Shown here: in pieces, positions 53,235 through 60,792 of the stretch
Numbering within the stretch: position 1 is the first letter of the stretch
How the letters are laid out: every line of letters starts with the position of its first letter
From: Falsihalocynthiibacter halioticoli
GTDB lineage: Bacteria; Pseudomonadota; Alphaproteobacteria; Rhodobacterales; Rhodobacteraceae
Length of the DNA stretch: 64,000 nucleotides
Direction of reading: 5' to 3'
Assembly (NCBI RefSeq): GCF_025802015.1
Contig: NZ_JAOYFC010000001.1
Span: 124,001 to 188,000 of the forward strand
Translations under genes and position numbers: made by a program
Notes under the pieces: model-generated
What the model saw: the letters and a program-made list of their open reading frames with translations, nothing else
Databases searched by the model: none
Told to the model about the DNA's origin: nothing

Positions 53235-53711
53235 CTAGTTTAAAACGAATTCCATGATCAGGAGATCACTCGCATTCTCCTCGCCGACTATGAGTTGAAC
53301 GCGATAGAGGACTTGGATCCGGAGCATGTAGAGTGAATTCGAACGCTCCAAGTCTTGGACTTTCAAGGCCCTCAAGTAGCGGTTCAGGGTGTCCACAATC
53401 CGGGGCTTTAAAGCCTCAACGGCCTTTTCCTTACCCTTTGGGACTTCGATTTGAGCGGAGAACCTAAGGTGCCGTTGGTTGTTGCCGTCGTTGAGCGAAA
53501 TCAGCAAAGGCTCAAGGGGAACAAACGAAACGTCTGAGTAGTCAGGTGTTTCGCTGGCGTGTTCCTTCGAACTTTTTTTGAACGCATTGGTTCCCATGCT
53601 GAAATAAAAGTAGCTACCGGCACCGCCAGCCAAAAAAAGTACGAGACTTAACAGGACCATTCGAATGGCTCCTGATGAGCGGCTTATCTTTTCAGAATCC
53701 TGGGCAACCAT
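53235..53711 (-). CDS. fliL: Flagellar basal-body protein FliL
   Basis: Single-pass inner-membrane protein that associates with the stator ring. I place the start at the ATG 53711 (MVAQDSEKISRSSGAIRMVL), 158 residues, because a GGTGG site precedes it; the frame also opens at a GTG at 53720. The span is about residues 18-36. The periplasmic FliL domain has the LRFSAQIEVPKGKEKAVEAL strand-helix (about residues 82-101) and ends in LLIMEFVLN. It is divergent from fliF. Confidence 0.9.
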   Translation of the reverse strand: MVAQDSEKISRSSGAIRMVLLSLVLFLAGGAGSYFYFSMGTNAFKKSSKEHASETPDYSDVSFVPLEPLLISLNDGNNQRHLRFSAQIEVPKGKEKAVEALKPRIVDTLNRYLRALKVQDLERSNSLYMLRIQVLYRVQLIVGEENASDLLIMEFVLN

Positions 53712-53756
53712 TTCGTCCACCGTTAAATGCGATGGAATCGTTATGCCGCATGAAAA

Positions 53757-53771
53757 CTAACCGATTGTTAA
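53757..53771. promoter_or_regulatory. CtrA-like box between fliL and fliF
   Basis: CTAACCGATTGTTAA fits TTAA-N7-TTAA with one mismatch. It lies in the 120-base gap between the divergent fliL and fliF genes, where both operons must have their promoters. In Rhodobacterales CtrA is known to activate flagellar genes. Binding is inferred only. Confidence 0.45.
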
Positions 53772-53831
53772 GGCTGATCGGTGAAAGTTGATTCTGTTGA
53801 TTTGGCAGAAGCCAATTGAAAAGGAATCGAA

Positions 53832-55481
53832 GTGCAACAATTTCTCGCTCTCTGGCAGTCTCTGAGTATGCCTCGGAAAATTTCTGTCGTCGCGGCAACT
53901 CTGGCTATGTTTAGTGCTGTTTTGATGATCTCGCGGGTCGCATCTTCTACGTCCATGTCTCTATTGTACGCGGGGCTAGAGCCGGGAAGTGCTGGTGAAG
54001 TCGTTGCGGCTCTTGAACAGCGTAGTGCGCCATATGAGGTGCGTGGGAGCGCGATCTACGTCGATAGCCAGCTTAGAGACGAGTTGCGGCTCTCGCTCGC
54101 CGCAGACGGGCTCCCGGAGAACGGCGCACAAGGCTATGAGCTGCTCGATTCTCTTACAGGTATTGGAACTACCTCGCAGATGTTTGACGCGGCGTACTGG
54201 CGTGCGAAAGAAGGCGAATTGGCGCGCACAATTCTTGCCAGCTCTAGCTACAAAAGCGCTCGTGTTCATCTATCGAATATGGTCAAGCAGCCGTTTAGTC
54301 GGGATGGTGACCGCACCGCATCGGTGACCGTCAAAGCGCAAAGCACAGTTACCCCGGATCAAGCGCGCGCCCTCAGATTTCTTGTAGCGTCGGCCGTTTC
54401 TGGTCTTATGCCAGAAAATGTCTCCGTGATTGATGGGCGTATTGGCAAAGTGATCGGCGCTGAAAATGAAGATCACGGTTTCCAAAATCCGGACGAGCGC
54501 GCGAAGGATATCAAGAATCGAGTGCTCCGGATTATTGCGGCACGCGTAGGGCCGGAAAACGTTGCTGTCGAAGTCAGTGTTGAAGCAGACATGGACAGCG
54601 AATCTATCGTTTCGCGAGAGTTCGATCCAGAGAGCCGTGTAGCGATCAGTACGGAAATTGAGGAACGGACTGCGAAATCCAATGATGTTCGAGGGTCTGC
54701 TGTGACCGTCGCGAGCAATCTGCCGGATGGTGATGCGGGGGCAAAAGATGACAACCGAAGTAGCGAAGATCGAGAATCAAAAGAGCGGACAAACTATGAG
54801 GTTTCTGAGACGAAACGCGAAGTTCTAAAGGCTCCGGGCGCGATAAAGAAGATAACCGTAGCAGTACTTGTCGACGCGGTTCATACGGTCGACGAAAAGG
54901 GTAACGAAAGCACAGCCCCACGTTCGCAAGAAGAATTGGATGCGCTCAGAGACCTTGTTGCTTCCGCGGTCGGGTACGACGAATCTCGCGGCGATGTAAT
55001 TACCATCAAGTCCATGGTGTTTGAAAAAACAGCCGAACTCGGGACGGTAGCTGATGTCGATATTCTGACTACAATGGGAATCAATCTGACCCAAATCGTT
55101 CAGCTTGTGTTGCTCGGTTTGGTCGCGATGATAGCAATTCTATTTGTGATCAGACCATTTTTCTTGGGGAAACATAACGTAGGTCAGGCTGGTGAAACGC
55201 TTGAACTGCCAAATGAACTCACGCGCGAGCAGCGCCAAAACGCTCCAATCAGCGGTGAAATTGATGATGGAAGTCTGCCGATTCATCAGATGAATACAAT
55301 TGCAGAGTTTGATTCTGGCAACGAGTTTGAACCATTGCCGGAGCTCAATGTGGCCTCCGGATATGTCGGTCAAACCGAGCCTAGCGATCCTGTCGCGCGG
55401 CTTCGTAAGATGATTGAAGAGCGTCAGGAAGAAACGGTTGCGACATTGAAAAACTGGATGGAAGAAGGGGAGACAACATAA
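53832..55481 (+). CDS. fliF: Flagellar MS-ring protein FliF
   Basis: Builds the MS ring, 549 residues. It starts with GTG at 53832 after GGAATCGAA. The first span is residues 20-38 (KISVVAATLAMFSAVLMISR). The YscJ/FliF ring domains follow (about 45-220) with SMSLLYAGLEPGSAGEVVAA. The second span is near residues 417-440 (IVQLVLLGLVAMIAILFVIR). The C-terminal tail that binds FliG ends with ARLRKMIEERQEETVATLKN. Its stop overlaps the fliH-like start by one base. Confidence 0.95.
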   Translation: MQQFLALWQSLSMPRKISVVAATLAMFSAVLMISRVASSTSMSLLYAGLEPGSAGEVVAALEQRSAPYEVRGSAIYVDSQLRDELRLSLAADGLPENGAQGYELLDSLTGIGTTSQMFDAAYWRAKEGELARTILASSSYKSARVHLSNMVKQPFSRDGDRTASVTVKAQSTVTPDQARALRFLVASAVSGLMPENVSVIDGRIGKVIGAENEDHGFQNPDERAKDIKNRVLRIIAARVGPENVAVEVSVEADMDSESIVSREFDPESRVAISTEIEERTAKSNDVRGSAVTVASNLPDGDAGAKDDNRSSEDRESKERTNYEVSETKREVLKAPGAIKKITVAVLVDAVHTVDEKGNESTAPRSQEELDALRDLVASAVGYDESRGDVITIKSMVFEKTAELGTVADVDILTTMGINLTQIVQLVLLGLVAMIAILFVIRPFFLGKHNVGQAGETLELPNELTREQRQNAPISGEIDDGSLPIHQMNTIAEFDSGNEFEPLPELNVASGYVGQTEPSDPVARLRKMIEERQEETVATLKNWMEEGETT

Positions 55482-56080
55482 TGTCAAAACCTCTTCAGCT
55501 TGATGATTTTTCAGCTACAGAGCGACTGGAAATCAAAAGTCAAAAGCTTCCTATTGAAAAGCAGGAAGAGATCCGTCTCGCGGCATATGAGCAAGGTTAC
55601 AAGGCGGGATGGGAAGATTGTGTTGCCGCTAATGAAAGTGACCAGACGAGAATTTCGGAAGAACTCGCGAGCAACCTTAATGAGTTGTCATTTACGTATC
55701 ATGAAGCGCGGTCGTCAGTTCTGAAATCACTTGAGCCCGTGCTGAAGAAAATAACGGGTAAAGTTCTTCCAAGTATTGCGATGGATAGTTTTGGCGATCT
55801 TGTGGTTCAGAAAGCGTTAGCGCTGGCGAATGGTGCTTGCGATGTCCCGGTTGAGATTGTCGCATCCTCTGCAACTCTTGAAAAGATCACACCTTCTTCC
55901 AGCAAAGTTGAAAGCCTTCCATTGCAGTTCGTTGAAGAGCCCTCTCTTGGGGTCGGCCAAGTGTTTTTGCGTTTTGGAGCAAGCGAGCGTCAGATCGATG
56001 TCGAAAGCGTATTTGAAGGCATTAATGAAATCGTAGACGGCTTGTTTGAAGAAGACGGAGGGCTGGTAGCAAATGGATGA
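55481..56080 (+). CDS. FliH-like regulator of the export ATPase
   Basis: A 199-residue protein with a helical N-terminal half (AAYEQGYKAGWEDC, which has the Gly-spaced helix of FliH near residues 31-44) and a C-terminal V-type ATPase E-subunit-like part. FliH tethers FliI to the export gate. It is directly between fliF and fliN, where fliH is expected in alphaproteobacteria. Sequence similarity is modest, as usual for FliH. Confidence 0.75.
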   Translation: MSKPLQLDDFSATERLEIKSQKLPIEKQEEIRLAAYEQGYKAGWEDCVAANESDQTRISEELASNLNELSFTYHEARSSVLKSLEPVLKKITGKVLPSIAMDSFGDLVVQKALALANGACDVPVEIVASSATLEKITPSSSKVESLPLQFVEEPSLGVGQVFLRFGASERQIDVESVFEGINEIVDGLFEEDGGLVANG

Positions 56081-56360
56081 GAATTCAATGAACGAGACTG
56101 TGGGCAAGCTGTATACCGACCTCCCGCTAGAGTTAACCGTATCAGTCGGGCGCGCGCGCCCTCTGATTAAGGATTTAATCGAAGCACAAAAGGGAACAGT
56201 ACTGCCCTTAGATGCGCGCGTTGATGATCCAGTAACGATCTATTTGGGCAACAAATTGGTGGCAACGGGTGAGCTGGTTGAGATGGACGGAGATCAACGC
56301 GGCAACCTTGCCGTCAAGCTCACGACAGTTAGCGGTTTGACAGAAAGTCAAAACAGATGA
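56073..56360 (+). CDS. fliN: Flagellar C-ring protein FliN
   Basis: C-ring component and export docking protein, 95 residues. It is one SpoA domain: LPLELTVSVGRARPLIKDLI (about residues 15-34) and DDPVTIYLGNKLVATGELVE (about 50-69). It overlaps the fliH-like gene by 8 bases and fliP by 4. fliM and fliG are not present in the window. Confidence 0.92.
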   Translation: MDENSMNETVGKLYTDLPLELTVSVGRARPLIKDLIEAQKGTVLPLDARVDDPVTIYLGNKLVATGELVEMDGDQRGNLAVKLTTVSGLTESQNR

Positions 56361-57097
56361 ACTCGCTCCCAATTCGCGTTCTATTCCTGACCTTTCTAAT
56401 TCTAGCCGTGTCAGGAGATGCAGTTAACGCACAGGAAATTGCGATCTCCTTTGGCGAGGGTACGTCTGTAGCTGGTCGCAGTATTCAACTCATCGTGTTG
56501 CTGACGATTCTCAGTGTCGTACCTGGGCTGGCGATCATGATCACGTGCTTTCCATTCATTGTGACTGTGTTGTCGATATTACGACAAGCTATTGGCTTGC
56601 AGCAATCACCTCCCAACATGTTAATTGTCAGTTTGGCAATGTTTTTGACTTATTTCGTAATGCAGCCTGTGTTCGAAGAAGCATGGGAGACCGGGCTTGA
56701 TCCTCTCGTTGCCGAGGAGCTGGAACTGAAGGATGCGGTAGAGAACATGCTTTCCCCGTTCAAGATGTTCATGATGTCGAGAACAGATCCGGAAACGCTC
56801 CAGTCTCTAATCGACCTGCGAGAATCCACAGTTTCTGGTTCTACAGAGGCCGAGGAACAGCTTTCAATTCTAGTACCTTCATTCCTCATTTCTGAAGTGA
56901 CGAAGGCATTTCAGATAGGGTTCATTGTTTTCCTACCATTTCTCATCATTGATTTGGTCGTTGCCGCGATCCTAATGTCGATGGGTATGATGATGGTGCC
57001 CCCCGCGATTGTTTCGCTTCCGTTTAAGCTGGCTTTCTTTGTCGTAGCGGATGGCTGGACGCTCATTAGTACAGCGCTTGTTGGCAGTTACTTTTGA
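56357..57097 (+). CDS. fliP: Flagellar export-gate protein FliP
   Basis: Core of the export gate, 246 residues. A cleavable signal peptide (VLFLTFLILAVSGDAVNAQ) precedes four membrane spans. The conserved block PGLAIMITCFPFIVTVLSIL (about residues 56-75) and the C-terminal ILMSMGMMMVPPAIVSLPFK (about 206-225) are diagnostic. It ends the fliF-fliH-fliN-fliP operon. Confidence 0.96.
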   Translation: MNSLPIRVLFLTFLILAVSGDAVNAQEIAISFGEGTSVAGRSIQLIVLLTILSVVPGLAIMITCFPFIVTVLSILRQAIGLQQSPPNMLIVSLAMFLTYFVMQPVFEEAWETGLDPLVAEELELKDAVENMLSPFKMFMMSRTDPETLQSLIDLRESTVSGSTEAEEQLSILVPSFLISEVTKAFQIGFIVFLPFLIIDLVVAAILMSMGMMMVPPAIVSLPFKLAFFVVADGWTLISTALVGSYF

Positions 57098-57374
57098 ATT
57101 TGCACACACGATGAAATCGCCAAAATTCTTTTGAAAGCGGCAACCTCTTCTCACGACAAAAAACTCGATTCGGCTAATTTTTCATGGCTAGCGCAGGGTT
57201 GCGGGTGGAAACAATTCAACCGATTGCGGCGAATTTGTGATGTTTAGACATGTTTCTGACATAATTTGAGCCAAATTCGCCTAAGTTCTTCCATATTTCG
57301 ATGGGTTGGCGCATATTGAAGGTAGTTTAAGGCGCTCCGAGCGTCATAGTAATTCGTATCAGGAGTACAGAGTC

Positions 57375-58211
57375 ATGAGACGCTTGGGTTTCAAGAATAC
57401 AGTCGCAATTGCAATTTTAGGGTCATTCGCAGCAACCGGTGCTATGGCTCAGAGTAATTCCAGCAGCGCGAAATTCTACACGATTTCGGATGTTAAGAGC
57501 GCTGGAGATATTAAAATCCTCTGCGCCTTCAAGGATCTTTCCAATGGTCAGGTTGCGTATCTTCAAAGCATGCCAAACTTCGACGATATCCTCGCGGCTG
57601 CGGTTAAAGTTTGCCCAGATACGGCGCTCGACCTGACAGATTTTGCAACTGCTTCGGTTGGCGGCGGCGATGTCGGAAATGATAAAGACGAAAACCCAGT
57701 TTTTATGGGTGAGCCAAAACGCAAGAAATCTAGCTCCAAGCCAACTTCCGTCAAAACCAAGCCAACCTCCGTCAAAACTGTGCGCGAGTATGATGATGAC
57801 ATAGAGGACGAGGAAGAAGATTCAGGCGACGACGGTAATGACGGCGGCGGCACTGGAGACGGTGGTGGAACTGGCGACGGCGGCGGCACTGGAGACGGTG
57901 GCGGTACTGGCGACGGTGGCGGTACTGGCGACGGCGGCGGCACTGGAGACGGTGGCGGTACTGGCGACGGCGGCGGCACTGGTGATGGTGGCGGTACTGG
58001 TGACGGTGGCGGTACTGGTGACGGTGGCGGTACTGGTGACGGTGGCGGTACTGGAGACGGTGGCGGCACTGGAGACGGTGGTACAGATAGCGACGATGAG
58101 AAGCGCGGTAACGGCAATTCATCCTCTACCAATGGCAACTCTGGTGGTTCCAAAGGTAACGGTAGCAGCACCTCTAGCGGCAACCAAGGGAACGGTCAGT
58201 CCAAAAAATAA
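57375..58211 (+). CDS. Secreted repeat protein with GGGTGD repeats
   Basis: A 278-residue protein. I choose the ATG at 57375, with AGGAG at 57361-57365; the frame also opens 23 codons upstream. The signal peptide is RRLGFKNTVAIAILGSFAAT through about residue 25. A small N-terminal domain (about 27-100) has two cysteines that could pair (ILCAFKDL and KVCPDTALD). A lysine-rich linker with PTSVKT twice and an acidic stretch follow, then 13 perfect copies of GGGTGD, and a Gly/Asn/Ser-rich basic tail. I do not recognise a family. Extracellular or periplasmic location is inferred. The Asp-Gly spacing resembles, but is not, RTX calcium repeats. Confidence 0.75.
   Translation: MRRLGFKNTVAIAILGSFAATGAMAQSNSSSAKFYTISDVKSAGDIKILCAFKDLSNGQVAYLQSMPNFDDILAAAVKVCPDTALDLTDFATASVGGGDVGNDKDENPVFMGEPKRKKSSSKPTSVKTKPTSVKTVREYDDDIEDEEEDSGDDGNDGGGTGDGGGTGDGGGTGDGGGTGDGGGTGDGGGTGDGGGTGDGGGTGDGGGTGDGGGTGDGGGTGDGGGTGDGGGTGDGGTDSDDEKRGNGNSSSTNGNSGGSKGNGSSTSSGNQGNGQSKK
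57843..58076 (+). repeat. 13 tandem 18-base coding repeats (GGGTGD)
   Basis: Thirteen direct copies of an 18-base unit, differing only at third codon positions. Each encodes Gly-Gly-Gly-Thr-Gly-Asp. Copy-number change would keep the reading frame, because each unit is 18 bases, so length variation between strains is likely. Confidence 0.95.
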
Positions 58212-58234
58212 GTATCTTCAAGCCTGACAAAAAG

Positions 58235-58268
58235 AATGCGCGCGGTGCAAACGCCACGCGCATTTTTT
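58235..58268. terminator. Bidirectional Rho-independent terminator
   Basis: AATGCGCG (58235-58242) pairs with CGCGCATT (58257-58264), followed by T (to 58268) on the plus strand; on the minus strand the hairpin is followed by CTTTTTG. It lies between the converging repeat-protein and protease genes and can stop both. Confidence 0.85.
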
Positions 58269-58286
58269 CGTACTAATGTCAGATTT

Positions 58287-58916
58287 TCAGCTTTTTAGAA
58301 TGCCGCCTGTTAAAACAGCAACCCAGTTATTTGGTGATTTCGGGCTTTGCATGCGCAGGAAAGTGTAGCCTGTTTTTCTCCAAGGTTTGATCTGATTTAC
58401 CAAGTTATCCAGCACATAATCGCCGTTTGACGTGCGCATGATCAGAACAGCATGGGCATTGCGCTTTTTGTCTAGAACAGTTGCAATCAAAAGCGCTTCG
58501 GGCGGATAGCCCATTTTGATGAGTTCGCGCTTCTTAAGCAGAACAAAATCCTCACAGTCTCCACCGCGTCGTGTCGGGAGCGCCCAGTATTCTTTTACGC
58601 GATACTGTTGGCTGTCAGAGATTTCATTCACCCGTCGATTGATACTCGCGTTCAATCTCTTAATCTTGTTCATATCGAGTTGAACGTTCGCGGATTTTGA
58701 CGATCCAGCACAGGCCCATGAATAGCGCCCGCATACGCCAGCAAATCCCATTGGTGCCGCAGCAGGGGAGCGTTGAATGAGAAAACGGCTGTCGACCCGT
58801 TCGGAGGCTTGTGTTTGCGTAGCGCTGGAACCGACTGCAACCGCAGCAGCACAGAGAAGCGCGATCGCCGCGCGTGCAAGCTTGACTTGAAATAGTCCTT
58901 CAATTCTGTTCCGCAT
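58287..58916 (-). CDS. Bacterial transglutaminase-like cysteine protease (BTLCP/DUF920, LapG-like)
   Basis: Predicted periplasmic cysteine protease, 209 residues from the ATG at 58916; a signal segment with AAIALLCAAAVAVGSSATQ is visible. The Cys-His-Asp triad is present: Cys in RRGGDCEDFVLLK (about residue 118), His in KRNAHAVLIMR (about 153) and Asp in YVLDNLVNQ (about 168). The family includes LapG, which releases the adhesin LapA from the cell surface. No LapA-like adhesin or LapD is in the window, so the substrate is unknown. The repeat protein is adjacent and convergent. Confidence 0.85.
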   Translation of the reverse strand: MRNRIEGLFQVKLARAAIALLCAAAVAVGSSATQTQASERVDSRFLIQRSPAAAPMGFAGVCGRYSWACAGSSKSANVQLDMNKIKRLNASINRRVNEISDSQQYRVKEYWALPTRRGGDCEDFVLLKKRELIKMGYPPEALLIATVLDKKRNAHAVLIMRTSNGDYVLDNLVNQIKPWRKTGYTFLRMQSPKSPNNWVAVLTGGILKS

Positions 58917-59312
58917 AACAATAGCCCAACCTAAAAACACTGTTGAGCCTAGGAAGCCATTCGAATCTGGCGGGAATGTGGTGCGAAATTGGGTCATTGT
59001 GTGTCGATAATCAAAGTCTTGTCACATGTTGGTACTATGACTTCTTTAGCAATAAGGACTTTTTCAACGCCTCCGGTTTTGTTATTTGATAGTCCGTTGA
59101 AACGGAACTTACGTTGGTTGCAATTCGTGTGTGATGATAATTATCAAGAGAAACGTAGCAGCAACCGAGCACAAAAGGTAAGCCTCTTCCGATAACATTG
59201 CGATCTGAATTGGTCACAATTCGGTTGGTCGGCGAAAAGACGCGAGGTTTGTGCGAAACCTCGCTCATTTATGACACTTCGTTTCAAGAGCAGCATGTTT
59301 TGAGCCCCAATT
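58917..59312. other. Gap upstream of the LapG-like gene
   Basis: 396 bases without a supportable gene. It holds the terminator hairpin of the next minus-strand gene (59243-59265) and must contain the promoter of the protease gene, which I cannot place. The short frames seen here lack ribosome binding sites. Confidence 0.5.
59243..59265 (-). terminator. Terminator hairpin after the sigma2-RskA fusion gene
   Basis: GCGAGGTTT (59243-59251) and AAACCTCGC (59257-59265) form a perfect 9-bp stem with a 5-base loop. On the minus strand it is followed by GTCTTTTC, a modest T-run. It is 47 bases after the fusion gene's stop. Confidence 0.65.
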
Positions 59313-60152
59313 CTATTCGGTTACAACAGGGCCAGCGGCGATCATTTCAGAAAGCCCGCCGGATTCAACGTCGTCTGAGCCAGCTCTAGCGGTGATCGCC
59401 AGAATGCCGCCATCAAGCTGGGAACGGATCTGTTCGGCTACGATGAAGTCAGTTGCGCTATCCTTAGGTAGGACGCCCAATGACACGGGGATAATAGCAC
59501 CGGAAGGGATTAGCCAAAGCTCCAGTTCAGTTCCGTCCGCGGGTTGCTCTTCTTTGTCCTCGATGTGTACGGCGCCGGAACTCACGTTGTAAGTCAGCGC
59601 AAGAAAAACATCATCGCCTTCTGTTTGAAGGGTTGCGCTATGAGTTGCCACGGGAAGAGGCTCAGGCGCAGGAAGCGTTGCAACACCAATTGCTAGAATT
59701 ATCATAAGTGCGGAAGCGGCACCTAAAAAGAAGCGAAACCAGGAATGTTTCCGCTTCGGGGCTTTGGGCGATGCCTTTTTAGTTGGCGTTGCGACAGCCG
59801 GTTCCGATAACCGTTTCTTTATTGTGAGCTTGATATGCCGTGGCGGCAAAATTGGGACGATGACATCTGGTTCGTTTTTGTCAGCGCTCTGAAACTTTGG
59901 CGTTTGGCGCGCGGTCCAGAAAATCCATTCGATTGGGTCCAGGCCGCTTGCCTGATAGCTGCCAGCAGTTGCCCAGATTGCGAGATACGTATCGAACAAA
60001 GCCTCTTCGGATTGAACACGGCTTCCCAGAGTTTGATTGCAATATCCGAATAATTGCGAGCCGGTCTCATTGTACAGCTTGGAAAGCGCGTCTTGGTCGC
60101 CGTTTCCAATCTGCAGGATCAAATTCTCTAGTTCGTTTGTACTGGTCATCAC
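59313..60152 (-). CDS. Sigma region-2-like / RskA-like anti-sigma fusion protein
   Basis: A 279-residue protein with two parts. Residues 1-85 align by eye with ECF sigma region 2: GDQDALSKLYNETGSQLFGY (18-37), then TYLAIWATAGSYQ and PIEWIFWTARQ (55-83); the region-4 helix-turn-helix is absent. After a basic linker comes one membrane span (about 138-160) and a periplasmic RskA C-terminal-type domain with LELWLIPSGAIIPVSLGVL (about 208-226). Ordinary RskA proteins have a short anti-sigma helix bundle instead of the sigma part. It may be a fused and decayed sigma/anti-sigma pair or a decoy that titrates core polymerase or an anti-sigma factor. Confidence 0.75.
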   Translation of the reverse strand: MMTSTNELENLILQIGNGDQDALSKLYNETGSQLFGYCNQTLGSRVQSEEALFDTYLAIWATAGSYQASGLDPIEWIFWTARQTPKFQSADKNEPDVIVPILPPRHIKLTIKKRLSEPAVATPTKKASPKAPKRKHSWFRFFLGAASALMIILAIGVATLPAPEPLPVATHSATLQTEGDDVFLALTYNVSSGAVHIEDKEEQPADGTELELWLIPSGAIIPVSLGVLPKDSATDFIVAEQIRSQLDGGILAITARAGSDDVESGGLSEMIAAGPVVTE

Positions 60153-60235
60153 AGGCCTTTGGTCGTTCTATGATGTTGCTAGACACGGAAATCGTGGCGG
60201 CATTGAGGGCGGATTTCGTCAATTTTGCAGAACCG

Positions 60236-60736
60236 TCAAATAAACGGATCATATGCCCATTGCAGAAGCGCTTGCCGCTGTTTGGGTCGGCAGAATAGAT
60301 CGTTTGGGTGGCAGTTTGACTTGATTTGCCCTGCATGGCGCGCGAAGGATTTCCAGCGCTTGATCTGAATTGAGTCGATGTTCTCCAACCGTCTGCCCAT
60401 GTAATACCGGCAATACCATTGAAACCAGCCGCGTGGGTCAGGTCCGTAGATCCAACCTTTCTGTTTCCAGACACTTAGAGGTTGGCGGCTTTTGATGCCG
60501 AAATAGTTGAGTTGAACAGATGGCTTGTCAGCAATTTTTGCCATTTCGAACCAGTCTTCGGGAAATTCATCTTGGCAATCGTTGATGTACTTTCCTTCAA
60601 ATACGCCGAGTTCAAGCATTTGCTTTGGCGTATGAAAGGGACGGAACGCTGGGTCAAAATTCTCACCCGGTTCCGCAATGCACAAATACACGTAGTCAGT
60701 TTGAAAGCTATCGTTTACGTGAATCTCGCGGGTCAT
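60236..60736 (-). CDS. Aromatic-rich conserved protein of unknown function
   Basis: A 166-residue soluble protein. It is rich in Trp, Tyr and Phe, with a marked GWFQWYCRYYMGRRL stretch (about residues 102-116), and has five cysteines including the CHPNDLFC pair (about 142-149) near the C-terminus, followed by RPKQRQALLQWAYD. I recall comparable sequences in other proteobacteria but no established function. There is no signal peptide or span. It is between the fusion gene and the fasciclin gene, in the same direction, in the RpoE neighbourhood. Confidence 0.65.
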   Translation of the reverse strand: MTREIHVNDSFQTDYVYLCIAEPGENFDPAFRPFHTPKQMLELGVFEGKYINDCQDEFPEDWFEMAKIADKPSVQLNYFGIKSRQPLSVWKQKGWIYGPDPRGWFQWYCRYYMGRRLENIDSIQIKRWKSFARHAGQIKSNCHPNDLFCRPKQRQALLQWAYDPFI

Positions 60737-60756
60737 AAAAAAACTTCTTGAAAAGT

Positions 60757-60785
60757 GGCGCTCCGCCCGAAATTGACGGAGCGCC
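60757..60785 (-). terminator. Terminator of the fasciclin gene
   Basis: GGCGCTCCG (60757-60765) and CGGAGCGCC (60777-60785) form a perfect 9-bp stem, 7 bases after the fasciclin stop. On the minus strand it is followed by ACTTTTC and, a few bases later, a T-run. Confidence 0.7.
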
Positions 60786-60792
60786 GTAGGGT

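Noticed and set aside
57843..58076. Tandem array as a CRISPR
   Set aside because: Units are directly adjacent 18-mers inside a coding frame without spacers.
57563..58183. Proline-rich repeat frame on the minus strand
   Set aside because: It is the complement of the GGGTGD array and has no start site or terminator of its own.
60222..60251. TGATCC (minus strand) at 60251-60246 upstream of the sigma2-RskA fusion as a fourth RpoE promoter
   Set aside because: At an 18-base spacing the -10 would be CAAAAT, which lacks the leading TA of the other three.
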